DNA of 64,000 bases from assembly GCA_023101885.1 (NCBI GenBank), contig JALPQD010000004.1:10065688-10129687 (forward strand). The letters are read 5' to 3'. Positions 24,018 to 35,625 of this stretch are shown piece by piece (positions within the stretch are counted from its first letter, which is position 1; the number at the start of each line of letters is the position of its first letter). Under the pieces are notes generated by a model. That model had not been told where the DNA came from, ran no database searches, and saw only the letters and a program-made list of their open reading frames with translations. Both the position numbers and the translations under genes were made by a program. The DNA comes from Typhlomys cinereus. Lineage: Eukaryota > Chordata > Mammalia > Rodentia > Platacanthomyidae.

Positions 24018-24436
24018 TGTGGTAGATATAGATGTCAACTTGACAATTGAAGGGCTGAGCTTGGGGCACAATTATGTAGAATTAGTAGTTGAATTAAGCT
24101 CTGAAAAAGCCTGTAGGAGGTTGTCTAATTGTTGGGAAGGACCCAGCCCAAGGAAGGATTTGGGACTAGTCCTTGGTCAGGTGGATATAATGTAGGCAGT
24201 TGTTTAAGGAAGTTGACATCTTCTGCATACTTGTGAAGACTTACTGTCTAGCAAGGGGAGTTGCACCTAAGGATATGGTGTGACCAGTTCCCACAGCCCC
24301 TGGTGTTGGTATGAACTCTCTTGCCAAGCTTGATTCACAGTTGTAACCAGATCATCATAAGCCAAAATAAAATCCCTTGATTCCCTAAGCCATGTTGTCT
24401 TAAGTTTATCAGCAGCATGCAGAGTAACTGTGACAA
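24018..24436 (+). mobile_element. hAT-like non-autonomous element
   Basis: It begins tgtggtagatatagatgtcaacttgac and ends gcagagtaactgtgaca. Internal landmarks match the copies at 16943 and 48591: aggaggttgtctaattg, ggatttgggactagtcc and gaccagttcccacagcccc. There is no coding capacity. Confidence 0.65.
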
Positions 24437-25000
24437 TGTACAAGATGAAGTATAATGGGAATATCTCAGTTATGTGATTTATCGCATTAATCCTCCCCAA
24501 TCCCAATTCTCTCCACATTGTTCCCTCCAATATTGATGTTCAAATTTATCCAGTTCCATTTGACATGCATCGAAATTCTTCTGCAATCCTTACATTGTGA
24601 CCCATTCTTTTTCTTATCTACTACATACCCAAGCATTGTGCTCCCTGCTTTCCCTATCTTTGAAATTCACCATGAACAGCTGCAGCTTCTTATCTGAATT
24701 TTTGTCCAAGTGTTTTCCTGTTTCAGTAAACCCCAAATAAGCCCCTTTTAATGAGTGCAAGTTCTTCAAAACGTTTATAATGACAAAATATATGTAGGAC
24801 AAACTATAAACAGAAATGCAAAAGATCGTCACCATTTCAGCTGTACATTTCCATCAACACAGGGAAATTGATTTAGATAATGGGTACATGATTCATTACC
24901 ACTGACTCAATTAGATATGTTACTCATAAAGATAAATATTGAGGCAAATTCCAGAGCACCAGAATATACTCTTTACCTGAACTTTTTAAAAAATGTGTAC

Positions 25001-25007
<7 letters not shown>

Positions 25008-25080
<73 letters not shown>

Positions 25081-25125
25081 TGTGTGTCTGTGTGTCTGTG
25101 TGTCTGTGTGTCTGTGTCTAAACCA
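25008..25125. repeat. Compound (GA)n(TG)n(TGTGTC)n microsatellite
   Basis: (GA)n runs directly into (TG)n of about 24 units and then tgtgtctg repeats. It is the expanded tail of the inverted SINE that follows. Confidence 0.95.
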
Positions 25126-25345
25126 GAGGGCTCTTAAGTGTGTGTGTCTGTGGAGGTCTAATGGTGACATCAGGAATCATTCTGGATTGTTTTACTTCCC
25201 TGCTTTGCTCTTGAGTTTCCAAGGCTACACCTTTCAAGGCTAGAATTCCAGTCTGCAACTATAAGTTTACTTGGAATCAGAGGATCCAAACTTTTGAATG
25301 TGTGGCTGACTTTCACCCTGAGCCATCCCCTAATCCCTGATGTTT
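25126..25345 (-). repeat. B2-like SINE, antisense
   Basis: tgtgtctgtggaggtctaatggtgacatcaggaatcattctgg is the inverse of the family tail module. The head at the right (ctttcaccctgagccatcccctaatcc) is partly decayed. Confidence 0.75.
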
Positions 25346-25349
25346 TTTT

Positions 25350-26700
25350 TTTAATGTTTAAAAACAGAATCTCATTCTACAGCCAAAAGTAGCCTCACAG
25401 TCATGGTCATCTTTCCTACATTCTCTTACTTCAACACATCCTGAGTGGTTAAAAAGTATTTCATTCCATATTCACTACTATGCTTTAGAATCAAAGGAAC
25501 TGAAATCTTAGGAAGATAAACTAGAGAACATCAAACTAAAATGTGAAGGTCAAGAAACTGATTTCAGAGCTCAAATGGTTTTTTATTGAGCCACGAACAC
25601 ATTTGTCATGTGTCTGAAGCAAGAAACTTAGAATGCAGATTCAAAGCTCATGATGTATATCAGTGATTGGAAATATTCTGAACCTCTAAAAAAGCCCTTT
25701 CTGAAAGATGCTATCATCTAGTAATGGCCTAAAATGCCAAAGCATGTAGATTGCTTTACTCGTGGATAATATTTATGGACAAAATTTTGATAATTGTTAA
25801 CAATATTGATGAATGACTCCCTCTCTAGATGGAACCTGATCTCTAAGTTTTGTTTGGATATTTCTTTGTTCATAAAGGGTTTTTCTTTAAATGTGATGCC
25901 TGAAATATTTTTCATGTGTTTGTTATGTGTAAGAATTTATATTATATATTATAAAAACTTCAGTTCTATGGCCTCCCAGGGCAACCTGTAAAAACTCAGT
26001 GTATTCCCTTATTATTTTTTTAGCTTCTGAAATTTATGATATGTGCATATATCAGAAATATCAGAAATATCTATATCAGAAATATGTATATATCTATATA
26101 TATATACTATATATACAGAGAAAGAGAGAATTTAGCAACATTAAGATGCAACAAAGTCAATTTTATTTTTAACTTCTCCCTTGTCTCATAAATCACTTCC
26201 ACCACTATAACAACAACAATAGCAACACACACAAACAAACACAAACACTGTTTTATTTGGGGAATCTCATGTTTAAGAAATAATTCATGTGGTAAAAACT
26301 CTGTTGGTACAAGATTTGTTTTTCTCAAAAGAAAAAACATTACAGTAATTTCTTAATGTTCTTCAAAATGGATGTTGGAGAAAATTATTTAAGGCTCCTA
26401 AATGCAGAAAGTCATCACCCACTTCATCTTCCAGGTATATTGCTAATGGGAAATAAGACTTAACATCAGCAATATTATTATGAAGGCTCTTGAGACTACT
26501 GAGGTTTTTCTTTCATTAAGAACAATTGCTTACTTTGAACACTGTTATACTTCCTACATCTACACTATTAGTTGATGCATAGTCCACACCTGGTAAATAT
26601 TGTTAAATAAATTAATTATTTATTCATCTAACCTTTCATTGAATCTTGAAATAAGTTGTGGCAGATTTTCTGTGTCTCTGAGGACCAGTGCTATGGTCCT
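25350..26700. other. Intronic sequence with a short TA-rich tract
   Basis: A tatatc/TA-rich tract lies at about 26040-26118. Otherwise nothing was recognised. The sequence near 26580-26640 resembles the end of an L2/MIR-type element but is too short to assign. Confidence 0.4.
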
Positions 26701-26761
26701 TAAAGAGTTTTCTCCACCAATCTTGTTTCCATGGTAAAATGAATCTACATCTACTCTCTAG

Positions 26762-26944
26762 GGATACGTAGGAGGTTGGCAGCATCTCTGTCGATTGTGA
26801 GGTCACCAGTAAGACCTGGCAGACATGAGTGCTTCCCCAGGCTGCAGCTGTGCAGCCTTCTCAGTGGTCTCATTCAGCTCCACTTGGAGCACATAGCTGG
26901 GCTGGAATTCCATGAGATAAGTGCCACAAGTGACCATCACCATG
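26762..26944 (+). other. GC-richer block with consensus splice sites on both sides (candidate cassette exon)
   Basis: An acceptor-like tctactctctag precedes this 183-base block and a perfect donor ATG|gtaagtag follows it. It is clearly richer in G+C than its neighbours. One + strand frame (starting at its third base) is open throughout. In the frame an ADAMTS19 transcript would use (phase 0) it meets a stop 36 bases in. On the minus strand a 50-codon reading from the ATG at 26945 also looks protein-like. I do not recognise a protein. It could be an alternative or poison exon, a non-coding RNA exon, or a decayed retrocopy. Confidence 0.3.
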
Positions 26945-27702
26945 GTAAGTAGTTCCAAAAGAAAAAAAAATCACCCAGTGACTAACCCTTTAACAATGAG
27001 GTATATTCCTGAGTACACAACTAGATCACTAAGTGCGCGGTTGGGTGGCAAGTTAGAAGCCACCTTTTTATGTGAGTTAAGAAATATTGTAGGTTAAGTA
27101 AAGTTAGTGAATAAATTTGAATTCTTTCTTGACGCAACTATTTAGGATACGTGACCTTTTTCTCATTTTCAGAAAAAGAAACCCTGATGGCTATGACTTT
27201 CAAGAATCCTTCTTGATGAAAGCAAGGACTGTTTCCTTGCTGGTTTTTACTTTTGAATTTAACAGTATCCTGAGCACTTTTATCCAATCATCATGTACAG
27301 ACTTTCCAAAAACTTATATGATGTTAGTTAGACAAGGACAACAGATTCTTCAGACGGAACAAAAACAAACTATCAAAATCAACTTATTCCTATCTTCTTC
27401 CTTCCAGGATGCTTCTAAAAACAATTCTGACTTCTCTGCAAAAATTAAAGCTAGTGCTTCTCGCTTAGCTCTATGGCCACTTTGTCCTTAGCCCCCTATG
27501 TAGTCCCTTCATGACCTTTTTTGGGTCTCACTCTTGGGGTGCTCAGAGCTTGAGTTCCTTTTTGTCCTTTCCCTTCATTTTTTTTCTAGGCAGCATCCAT
27601 TATTTCATTGGATTGCAATTTTCTTTCTTTAGCAGTTCTCACATACTTTTCTAGCTAAGGCCCTTCACTGAACTCAACTATATGATTATTATTATTAATC
27701 AT

Positions 27703-28054
27703 TGTAACAGTTACTCTTATCTATTGCTGTGAGAGAACACTCAAAGTCAATCAACTTAAGGGAGAAAGGGAGGTTTATTCAGCTTACAGTTCCAGAGGGG
27801 AGGCACAGTTTTCTCAGAGCGGCATGGCTGGCTGGCCTAAGCTGGAAGAGGCTAAGTCACCGCAGACATCTTGGAAGCTGAGAGCTGCAGGCTGCTTGCT
27901 GCAAAGACAGACTTCTCCTGGAGGTAGGGTGGGGCTAATCCACCTCAAGGCCCATCTCTTGTGACTGCCTTCCTCCAGCAAGGCTCCACCTCTCAAGGTG
28001 CCATGACCTTGCTAAACACGTGAGACTGTGGGGGACACATTTCAAACCATGACA
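27703..28054 (-). mobile_element. Solo MaLR-type LTR, antisense
   Basis: On the minus strand it begins TGTCATGGTTTGAAATGTG and ends CTGTTACA, matching the LTR at 2053-2422 in length, ends and order. An AATAAA-type signal lies near the minus-strand 3' end (within aagctgaataaacctcc). The flanks atcat and atgat agree at four of five bases. It is GC-richer and better preserved than the other MaLR LTRs here. Confidence 0.8.

Positions 28055-28098
<44 letters not shown>
28055..28098. repeat. (ATG)n microsatellite
   Basis: About 14 ATG units between the LTR end and the inverted SINE tail. Confidence 0.95.
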
Positions 28099-28099
<1 letters not shown>

Positions 28100-28362
28100 A
28101 TGTGTGTGTGTCTGTGTTGTCTATGTGTATCAGAGGGCACTGTATGTACCTATGGAGACCCAAGATGACTTCAGGAATCACCCTAGGTTGTTTCTACCTT
28201 CTATTTGCTTTGCTCTGGAGTTTCCCAGGCTCCATCTTCCAGAACCAGAAGTATAGGTCACTGTCATTTCCACCTGACTTTTTTACATGAGCTCTGTTAT
28301 CTGAGCTCAGAACCTTCTGCTTTCAAGGCAGAGGTTTAACCCCTAAGCTATTTCTCCAGCCC
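28099..28362 (-). repeat. B2-like SINE, antisense
   Basis: tgtgtatcagagggcactgtatg ... gacttcaggaatcaccctagg ... aaccttctgctttcaaggcagaggtttaacccctaagctatttctccagccc. It is full length in the orientation opposite to the gene. Confidence 0.85.
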
Positions 28363-28369
28363 ATGAGCT

Positions 28370-29390
28370 CAATTCTTAAACAGCCTAATTGATTTCTCCA
28401 CTTGTGCAACACAAATATAGCAAATCTAGTAAATTAATAAGTTCTTATAAGAAATGTCTTCTTTTTCAGCTCTAAACATTTGATCTAGTCTTAGGATTTG
28501 ACTTTCATGTCCCAATTACAATTATCTTTCCTTTTGAGGTATGTAAATCAAAAGTTCTGGAGTCATCTGTGACTTTGTCCCCTTTATTTTTAAATCTTGT
28601 TAACAAGTTTGATTTGTTGCCTTCTGGTTTGGATGATAGTCTAAAATAAACCTAGAACATGTTGCCTATTTTCCATATCTTTAGTCTAGCCACCATGGTT
28701 TTATACTTGGGTTAATAGGACAAACTTCAAACTAACCTTAATCATTAAGTCTTATCTCTGTTGTGTCATGTTAAGAAAAAGAATAATTTTCTTTGGGATT
28801 TGCATCAGATTGTAGTTCCTGTACTCCTGTAAAATCTTAGTGTTCTGTCATAGTCTTGGCGGTCCCTGCTTTGGTCTTGCTGACTGGCTGGCTATTCTGT
28901 TTCAGTGACTTTTGTTTCTCCTCATTATTACTACTTTCTAAACTGAATATTGAATTGTCTCTACAGTTTCCTCATTGAGAGACGTTACACTAAGGCCAAC
29001 AGTATTCACTGCTGAGAGTTATATAGATCCTCCAAATAAGTATTGTGCCTCCAGCTTTCCATTTCCATCTTGTGCTTTAAAGTTCTAGCCATATTTTTTT
29101 CATATTTAAGGACACTGTTCACATCCCAAATGATTAATTATGAGATAATTATAAGCAATGTGGTTATAATAAAGGGCACACATGTATAAGAAAAACCAAG
29201 TATTATTGATAGAAGTGAGGTTGGAGTATAAAAAATTAGATAACCAGTAACAATAAAAATATCTCTTATTTTTTAATAGCAATTTTAGACAAGGTCATTT
29301 TTTTCTACTATTGCCTCTTCTATTTCACGTCTTCAACACAGAAGCCAAAAAAGTCTATTCGCCAACAGACTCGCAATTTTATGAGTATAA
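28370..29390. other. Intronic sequence without a recognised element
   Basis: Nothing identified. Confidence 0.4.
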
Positions 29391-29399
29391 AAAAGAGTG

Positions 29400-29770
29400 T
29401 ATGCACGTACATGCACATGTGTATGTACTGGTGAAAGTGTGTGTATGGGGTTGATTTAACGGGTATGTGTTTGCATGTGCATGTAGAGAATGAATGTCAA
29501 ATTTGAAAGCTAGTTATGAGGTACTGGTCACCTTTTTCTTTGCTTGTTTCAATGTTGAGACAGAGTCTCTCACTTGACTTGTAATTCAGCAATTACAATA
29601 GCTTGATTGGCCAAGGAGACTTAAGGATTCATCTGTTGCCACTTTACAGTGCTGGGATTACAAGAGCATTCCAGTGCATCTGAATTGTTTATTTAGAATC
29701 TGAGCCTGGAACTCAGATCCTCATGCTTGCAAAGCAAGAAATGTGCAAACTGAGCCATCTTTAAAGCCCC
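29400..29770 (-). repeat. B4-like SINE, antisense
   Basis: It holds tgagacagagtctctcac, then agtgctgggattacaag (7SL-like part), then tgagcctggaactcagatcctcatgcttgcaaagcaag ... gagccatc (tRNA-like part). This is the inverse order of a rodent B4-type composite SINE. Confidence 0.7.
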
Positions 29771-29789
29771 AAAGAGAGAAATATTAAAC

Positions 29790-30068
29790 TATTTTATTGT
29801 GCATGTGTGGGTGTGGGTGTGTATATGTGTGTATGGTATGTGTAAATGAGGACATGAATATGTGTGCTTATGGAGGCTTAAGGGAGACTTTGGGAATCAT
29901 CTGGAAATCCTCTAACACTTTTGCTCTGCTATGGGGCTCCGTTTTCCAGCACTTGAAGTTCACTCCACTGCCTTTTCTAGCCATTTCTGTGTGGCTTCTG
30001 GGGATTCCAACTTGGTCTTTTTGCTTAAGAGGCAAAGGTTTAACAGTTTGAGCCATCTCTCCAGCCCC
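29790..30068 (-). repeat. B2-like SINE, antisense
   Basis: It directly follows the B4-like element. tgtgtgcttatggaggcttaagggagactttgggaatcatctgg is followed by the inverse head tttgcttaagaggcaaaggtttaacagtttgagccatctctccagcccc. Confidence 0.85.
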
Positions 30069-30534
30069 TAAACCCTGTGTTGAAATTTGTGTCTCTATTA
30101 TTACATTTCATTGTAAAGGGCAGGAAAACAAAATGGTTTATAAGACAGTGGAAGAAGAAAGCGTATTCTTTCCTTGTTAGGAGATAGATTTGTTCCAGAG
30201 TAAGTCTTATGTAAATAAAATATGACCCTGTTGAAAGAATTTAACATATGAATCCAGCACACAATAACCTTCAGTGATACGTGTAATTGTATTCAAAAAA
30301 ATGATTAAAGGTGTTAGGGAAAAAAAAGAGACTCTCATCAGGATTGGTTTTTAAGTGTAAGTCACATTCATGGTCAGCTGTAAAATGGTCTCTGGACTTC
30401 TCTCTAATAATCATTGAAGTTTGCATCATTATTCTTTTAACCGTATAGTTCTCTCATTTCCTCAAATGTGCCATGTGTGATCAATCCCAAGTTGGGACCC
30501 TGCTTAAAATGTTCTGTCCCAGCACCCCACTGAC

Positions 30535-30539
30535 ACAGT

Positions 30540-30573
<34 letters not shown>

Positions 30574-30822
30574 CAGACAGAGAGCCAGAGAGCACTTGGT
30601 GTGTGCACCGATGGAGGTCCAAAGGTAACATTGGGAATAATTTTGGATTATGCTCCTCTTTACTGCTTTGCTCTGAGGTTTCCCAAGCTCCATCTTTCAG
30701 AGCTGGAAATAGAAGACACAGTCATATCCACATGGCATTTTTGTATGGGATCTAGGATTCCAAACCCAGGTCTTTTTGCTTACAGGGCAAAAGAACTAAC
30801 CCAAACCTTCTCCCCAACCCCT
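30535..30822 (-). repeat. B2-like SINE, antisense, with GA/CAGAGA tail
   Basis: The tail has become (GA)n(CAGAGA)n at 30538-30592. The body and inverse head (ctttttgcttacagggcaaaagaactaaccc) follow. Confidence 0.8.
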
Positions 30823-31544
30823 ACCTGCCTTTCTTGAGCACAGTGTCTTCTCAAATGCTCCCTCATACAAAGGAGACCATACTCATACCATATGCCAATA
30901 CTTTCAGAATTGTTAGCCCTATATGTATTTATACTGAACATACATAACATTTCACTGAATAAGAAAGACTAAGGAGGCTTTACAAATACAAGGTTCTCAC
31001 TTTTGGTGTTATCTATATAGCTGTGGGAAGTCACTGTTATAAAATAATAAGAAAACTATTTGTGAATTAAAATATTCAACCCATAATCATCATATCTTCT
31101 ACATCTACGCCAAGTTGAAATGTGTCTGCCACATGGTCTCTACATTCAGCCTGTGTTAGACTGAGTCACATACAGTGTGAAAGGAGCCTGTGGAGTCATT
31201 GAGAATTTCTCTGTGTGGAAGATTTGCTTCTTCTCTTCGGGGTCCTGGTCCTCTTTTTTCATCTAGAGATGTAGCTGTAAAGAATGCTCAGTGCTTAGGC
31301 TGGAAACATTCTCAGAGGCTACACTTGTGGGCTTTAGAGAGACTTTTCTTCACAAATGTCCTGCAGCCACTGAGCAATCTCACACCTGTCCTTGGAGACA
31401 GGACTTTGTTCTCAATGGTGCTATTTCTGCTCCAATCTTGGTTCTTAGCTGTCTGTCAGAAAGGTTCCCAGCTATGTTCTAGTCTTGTTGCATGAAATGT
31501 CAAACAAAACACAGAAATCGAGGTAAAGATGGTCAAACATATGG

Positions 31545-31765
31545 CAACCACTGCAGGGTGAGCAGGCTGGCTTAGCGGGTGCCTGCTTGCAAATATAGGG
31601 ATCTGAGAAACCTAGATAGTGGGAGAAAAGTACCCACTTTTGAGAGTTGCCTTCTGAATTCCACAGTGTGCAATTTTCTTTTTCACACACACATTCTCTC
31701 TCTCTCTCCTTCTCTCTCTTTCATGCTTGTTGTTGCTCTCCTTCATTAAATAACTAAAATGTTTT
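31545..31765 (+). repeat. B3-like SINE, sense, with CT-rich tail
   Basis: caggctggcttagcgggtgcctgcttgcaaatat is a tRNA-like head; acattctctctctctctcc at 31692-31720 is the tail. It is a different subfamily from the GT-tailed SINEs. Confidence 0.55.
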
Positions 31766-32067
31766 TTAAAAAGAAAAAATATAGTTATCAAGCAAATCAA
31801 TTTTTGATCAAATGTGTAAATTGTCCATTGTTTCTCCTTCTGGAGTGTTAGCTGTGAACCTAGATGTCTTCTTCACAACTAGCTGAACTTTGATTTCTGC
31901 TTGTACAAAATTAGGGTTCAGAGGTATGTGTGAATGAATGAATAGCTTGAATGAATGAATAGCTAATAAAATCATGATATTTCTGAAAGATAAGTTATTT
32001 ATCATAGACACATGAAGATTTGTAATGCTTTTAAGAAAAGGAAAAATACCAGACTTAAATTATAAAT

Positions 32068-32115
32068 GCATGTGTGTATATATATATATGTGTATATATA
32101 TACATACACATATTC
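32068..32115. repeat. TA/TG-rich simple repeat
   Basis: tgtgtatatatatatatgtgtatatatatacatacac. Confidence 0.85.
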
Positions 32116-32639
32116 CTGTGTCACATATTTGTATAAATCTAAAAGTATACATGTATGCATATTTACATGTGTTCATTGATGGGAGAGAATTTTGAACATA
32201 TATTTATTTAAAGTCTCATGATATAGCTAGAAGATTAATTTAAAAATTAAAAATAGAGTCTTAAAAGAAAAATTAAAAAAATAGCATTCTCCCAATTTGG
32301 CTAAGAGAGAATTACTGGGCAGTTACTATAGACAGAGCCTGGAGATGGAACCCTCAGTGCACTTGGAAAGCAGAGAGTCTTTGGCAACCAGGGATTCCAA
32401 GCACATGGAATGGCTCAAGATGTGTCTATGGACTCGGAGTGCAACCTTGTTCTTTTCTGTATTATGAGGGACAAGGCCTGGTGTGACTGTTGATATCACA
32501 TTTTGGATGTTTACCATCTGTGAGATATTGTGCTCAACATCCAAATCTTCAGTGCAAAATTTTTTCAAGATGAGGATTATTTGCAAAAGAAATCCCATGG
32601 CAAGCTTTGCCTTGTGCAGACAACCTCCCAAAGGCAGAG

Positions 32640-32860
32640 CTGGCAGACAGACCAGCCTGGGTTTGAGTCTTGTCATCACCACATACTGATTTGTAATCTT
32701 AAGGCACAGTAAATCTTCTGGAAACCTACTCTTTACAGCTATAAAACTGGTGAAATTAGCAAGTGCGTCCCAAGAATAGTGTGCAGATTAAGTGAAATAA
32801 TGTATTCAAGTATCTGCCTCGTGAATGCTCTCTTCTTCTTTTCTATGAATATCTAAAAGT
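32640..32860 (+). repeat. MIR SINE, sense
   Basis: agcctgggtttgagtcttgtc ... tctttacagctataaaactggtg ... gtgcagattaagtgaaataatg follows the MIR consensus order from the B box through the conserved core. Confidence 0.7.
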
Positions 32861-32869
32861 ATGTTGGAC

Positions 32870-35140
32870 TAAATTTCAAATAAAAAGTCAGTATAGTTTT
32901 TTGCCTGAGTAAATGGAAAGTAAGTGGAACTATGAGAAGAAATATACACTTCCAGAAGTGCTAGTGTGTTAAAGATTATATTACAAAATGAAATAAAGGA
33001 AGAAAAAGGCACGGAGAAAAGATAATGTTGGAGACAGAGGCTTGAATGCAAGCAGAATTGTCTTTACATAGAGTTAGGAAGCTAATATAGAGTGACTTAT
33101 TAAATCCAGAATTTATCTCAGAAATTTGGTGATTTAGATGTATGTCTTTAACATTCACAATGACTATGGATGAATTTGAATGAGATATGCACTATTTCTC
33201 AAGCTGATCTATTTGAAATTTCAGTTGCTCCAAGATAATCCCTAAATTTCCTTCTATTATAATACCTGTATGATTCCCTTTGAAACTCTTCGCCTGTAAA
33301 AGAAAATAGAATGACTTTTATAGTCTGGTTGCCTAAAGAATTATCTTGAACATATAAGGAAGGCAACATTGGGAAAACCTAGTGGAAGAAATTATTTCCT
33401 AGATGAAGTCATTGATAGAATGAATAGAAGTTTTTCAGAGCAGCAAATTGGTATGTTCATTTTTATCACAATAAAGAATAGTATGTTTGGTTAAGAGCAG
33501 TGTTTCCTGAACCCCTGGCCTAGTACAGGCCTTGTGTACCAAAAGCTTCAGTCTGAGCATATGCATATGTTACTCTAATTCCTGAAGCTTTTGGTCCATC
33601 CAGAACAAAATGAGACAACAGTCTCAATAGATTAAGTGCAGTAACAGCTAATGGTGCTATATTGAAGAGTACAGAAAAAGCAGATGTTACTTAGAAGGGA
33701 AGACCTGATTTTCATGATTGCAAAAAAATATATATGTAACTGATATCTCTGTGCAAAGACAGGGGCATCTGAAAAGAGAACAAAGCATGTGGATGTGACA
33801 AGATGCAATATTGCTACTAAAAATTATCCTGAAACATCAAAATATCACATTTGTGTGTGCACTTCAAATTTGGTCACTATAGTTATGTGATATTTGATCT
33901 GTAAAACTAAACCTGGGGAGGTAGGAAACAGTGTTCCACAACCTTACTAAGCCTCATATCTTCACTAACAGGTTTGACTTTATCCTCCAGATTGGATAAG
34001 AAAGACATAAAAGAGTAATATCGGAAAGGTGATTTTCTGGTGATGGAAGCAAACACTGTGGATCAGAAGTGTGCTACTACACAGATTAATAGGCACTAAA
34101 GGTACACAACTGCATGAGAAAATACCTCCAAATTAACTCATATTGTAACGAAATTTTCTTTGACCAAATCACAGAACAAACACATGACATTATAATTCAT
34201 ATAAGCACTATGTGATGCTCTCATTTTATTGAATGTTTTTCATTAATGAGACACAAACTGATATTAACTGCAAGAAAATATTTAAGGGAATAAAACTAAT
34301 CCAATTTTATGTCATGTAAGTTGTCAGATGTTTGACTAAGATATTTTCATAGCCATGTGCTGATGTTAAATATGTTTGGCAACTTCTGTTACTAAAAGTT
34401 AAGCCCTTGTGTTTCTTATAATATCTCAGTGTTGCTATGATACAGATTATCTTGGGAAATGAGCTGATTATCCTGAGCATTCAAAACATTGGTTTTTCTT
34501 TCTCATTGTTCTTTCCTATTCTTCTTCAATTAAATAAATCTGTGTAGGTGCTGGTGACCCTTCAGTGGGCAGACCTATGAGAGGGAGAGCTTCCTTTTCT
34601 TGTAAGGTGCCTGACCCAATGATTCTCTCTAGGTATAGTTGCTTCTCTTGAGACCTCACACTTTAATGGGAGAATGTTGATATGTCAGTGTTTATGTAGA
34701 TCTGGGGGAAGTAGATCTCATTGCCATGAACTCCTGTATTCAACAGTCCCCATTGTGACTGGAGTATGAAATCAGGCTGTATATCTATCCACCTTTAGGC
34801 TCTTACAATTTTACTGTCCTTCTTTATCAAGTTACCTGAGTTTGAGGATGGGGAGTAAATTTGATGACCTGATTAACATTAAGCATTCCAGGGTTGCCTA
34901 TACTTTGCAGTCTGATCAGTTGTGGTTATTGCCATTGAAAAATGATATATATTGTTTGAATACTGAGAGTTTTTCTTACCTAAGGATATAAGTATTTAGA
35001 TGATAGATCAAGTATTTATATCTTTTTCTGTTTAGAGTCTATGCTATCCTATTCCATAATTATTTGGACTGATTTACACTACCAAGCATGTGTTCCCTGA
35101 CAAAAAGGGGGACTTAGAACCCATTCAAAGAACACTGAAG
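32870..35140. other. Intronic sequence with no recognised repeat; one fold-back
   Basis: No family was recognised in about 2.3 kb. A perfect 14-base inverted repeat is at 33538-33551 and 33582-33595. Confidence 0.4.
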
Positions 35141-35149
35141 AATTTATAT

Positions 35150-35262
35150 TCTATGTGTAGCATTTGTCTATCTGCATCTGGGAAACCTCATTCGATATAA
35201 TTTCTTCTAATTCCATTCATTTAATAGAAAGTTTTATTTAATTAGTTTTTCAACAGCTATAT
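35150..35262 (-). repeat. L1 fragment, left flank of MaLR element
   Basis: gggaaacctcattcgatataatttcttctaattccattc ... caacagctatatag is inverse L1 ORF2 3' sequence. It resumes at 37792. Confidence 0.6.
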
Positions 35263-35625
35263 AGCATCATAGTTTGAAATGTGAGACTCATGTGTTTGAA
35301 TTTATAGTTTGGAAAAGTCATGGCACCTTTAAGAAGTGGAGACTTACTGGAGGAAGTTAGTTACAGCAGGTGGGGCTTGAGGTTGAATAGCACCACCCTA
35401 CTTCTGGGAGACATCTCCTCTTGAGTTTAAAGTCTTTGCAGCGCTCAATTTCCATGATGAACATAGCTTCAGCTGCCTCCAGCTTCTGTTTGCCAGCCAT
35501 GCCTTTTCCACCATGAATATCAGTATCTCCCATCTGGAACAATAAGTTGAATAAATCTTCCTTAAGTTGTTTGAAGCTCAGTGGTGTCTCACAGCAACAG
35601 GAAAGAATAACTGTGACTGACATTG
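35263..35625 (+). repeat. 5' LTR of the MaLR element
   Basis: It aligns with the LTR at 2053-2422: catagtttgaaatgtgag at its start, ttccatgatgaacatagcttc in the middle, ggaacaataagttgaataaatcttcc (polyadenylation signal) and cacagcaacaggaaagaataactg at the end. The first TG has decayed. Confidence 0.7.

Noticed and set aside
27117..27491. Open frame of 124 codons
   Set aside because: The translation has no recognised domain and the flanks lack good splice sites. Composition is like the surrounding intron.
28055..28098. Tandem repeats as a CRISPR-like array
   Set aside because: This and all other tandem repeats here are simple microsatellites without spacers, and the DNA is mammalian.
31190..31495. 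Two overlapping open frames of 101 and 63 codons
   Set aside because: They are in different frames of unremarkable sequence. I see no similarity, splice signals or polyadenylation context.
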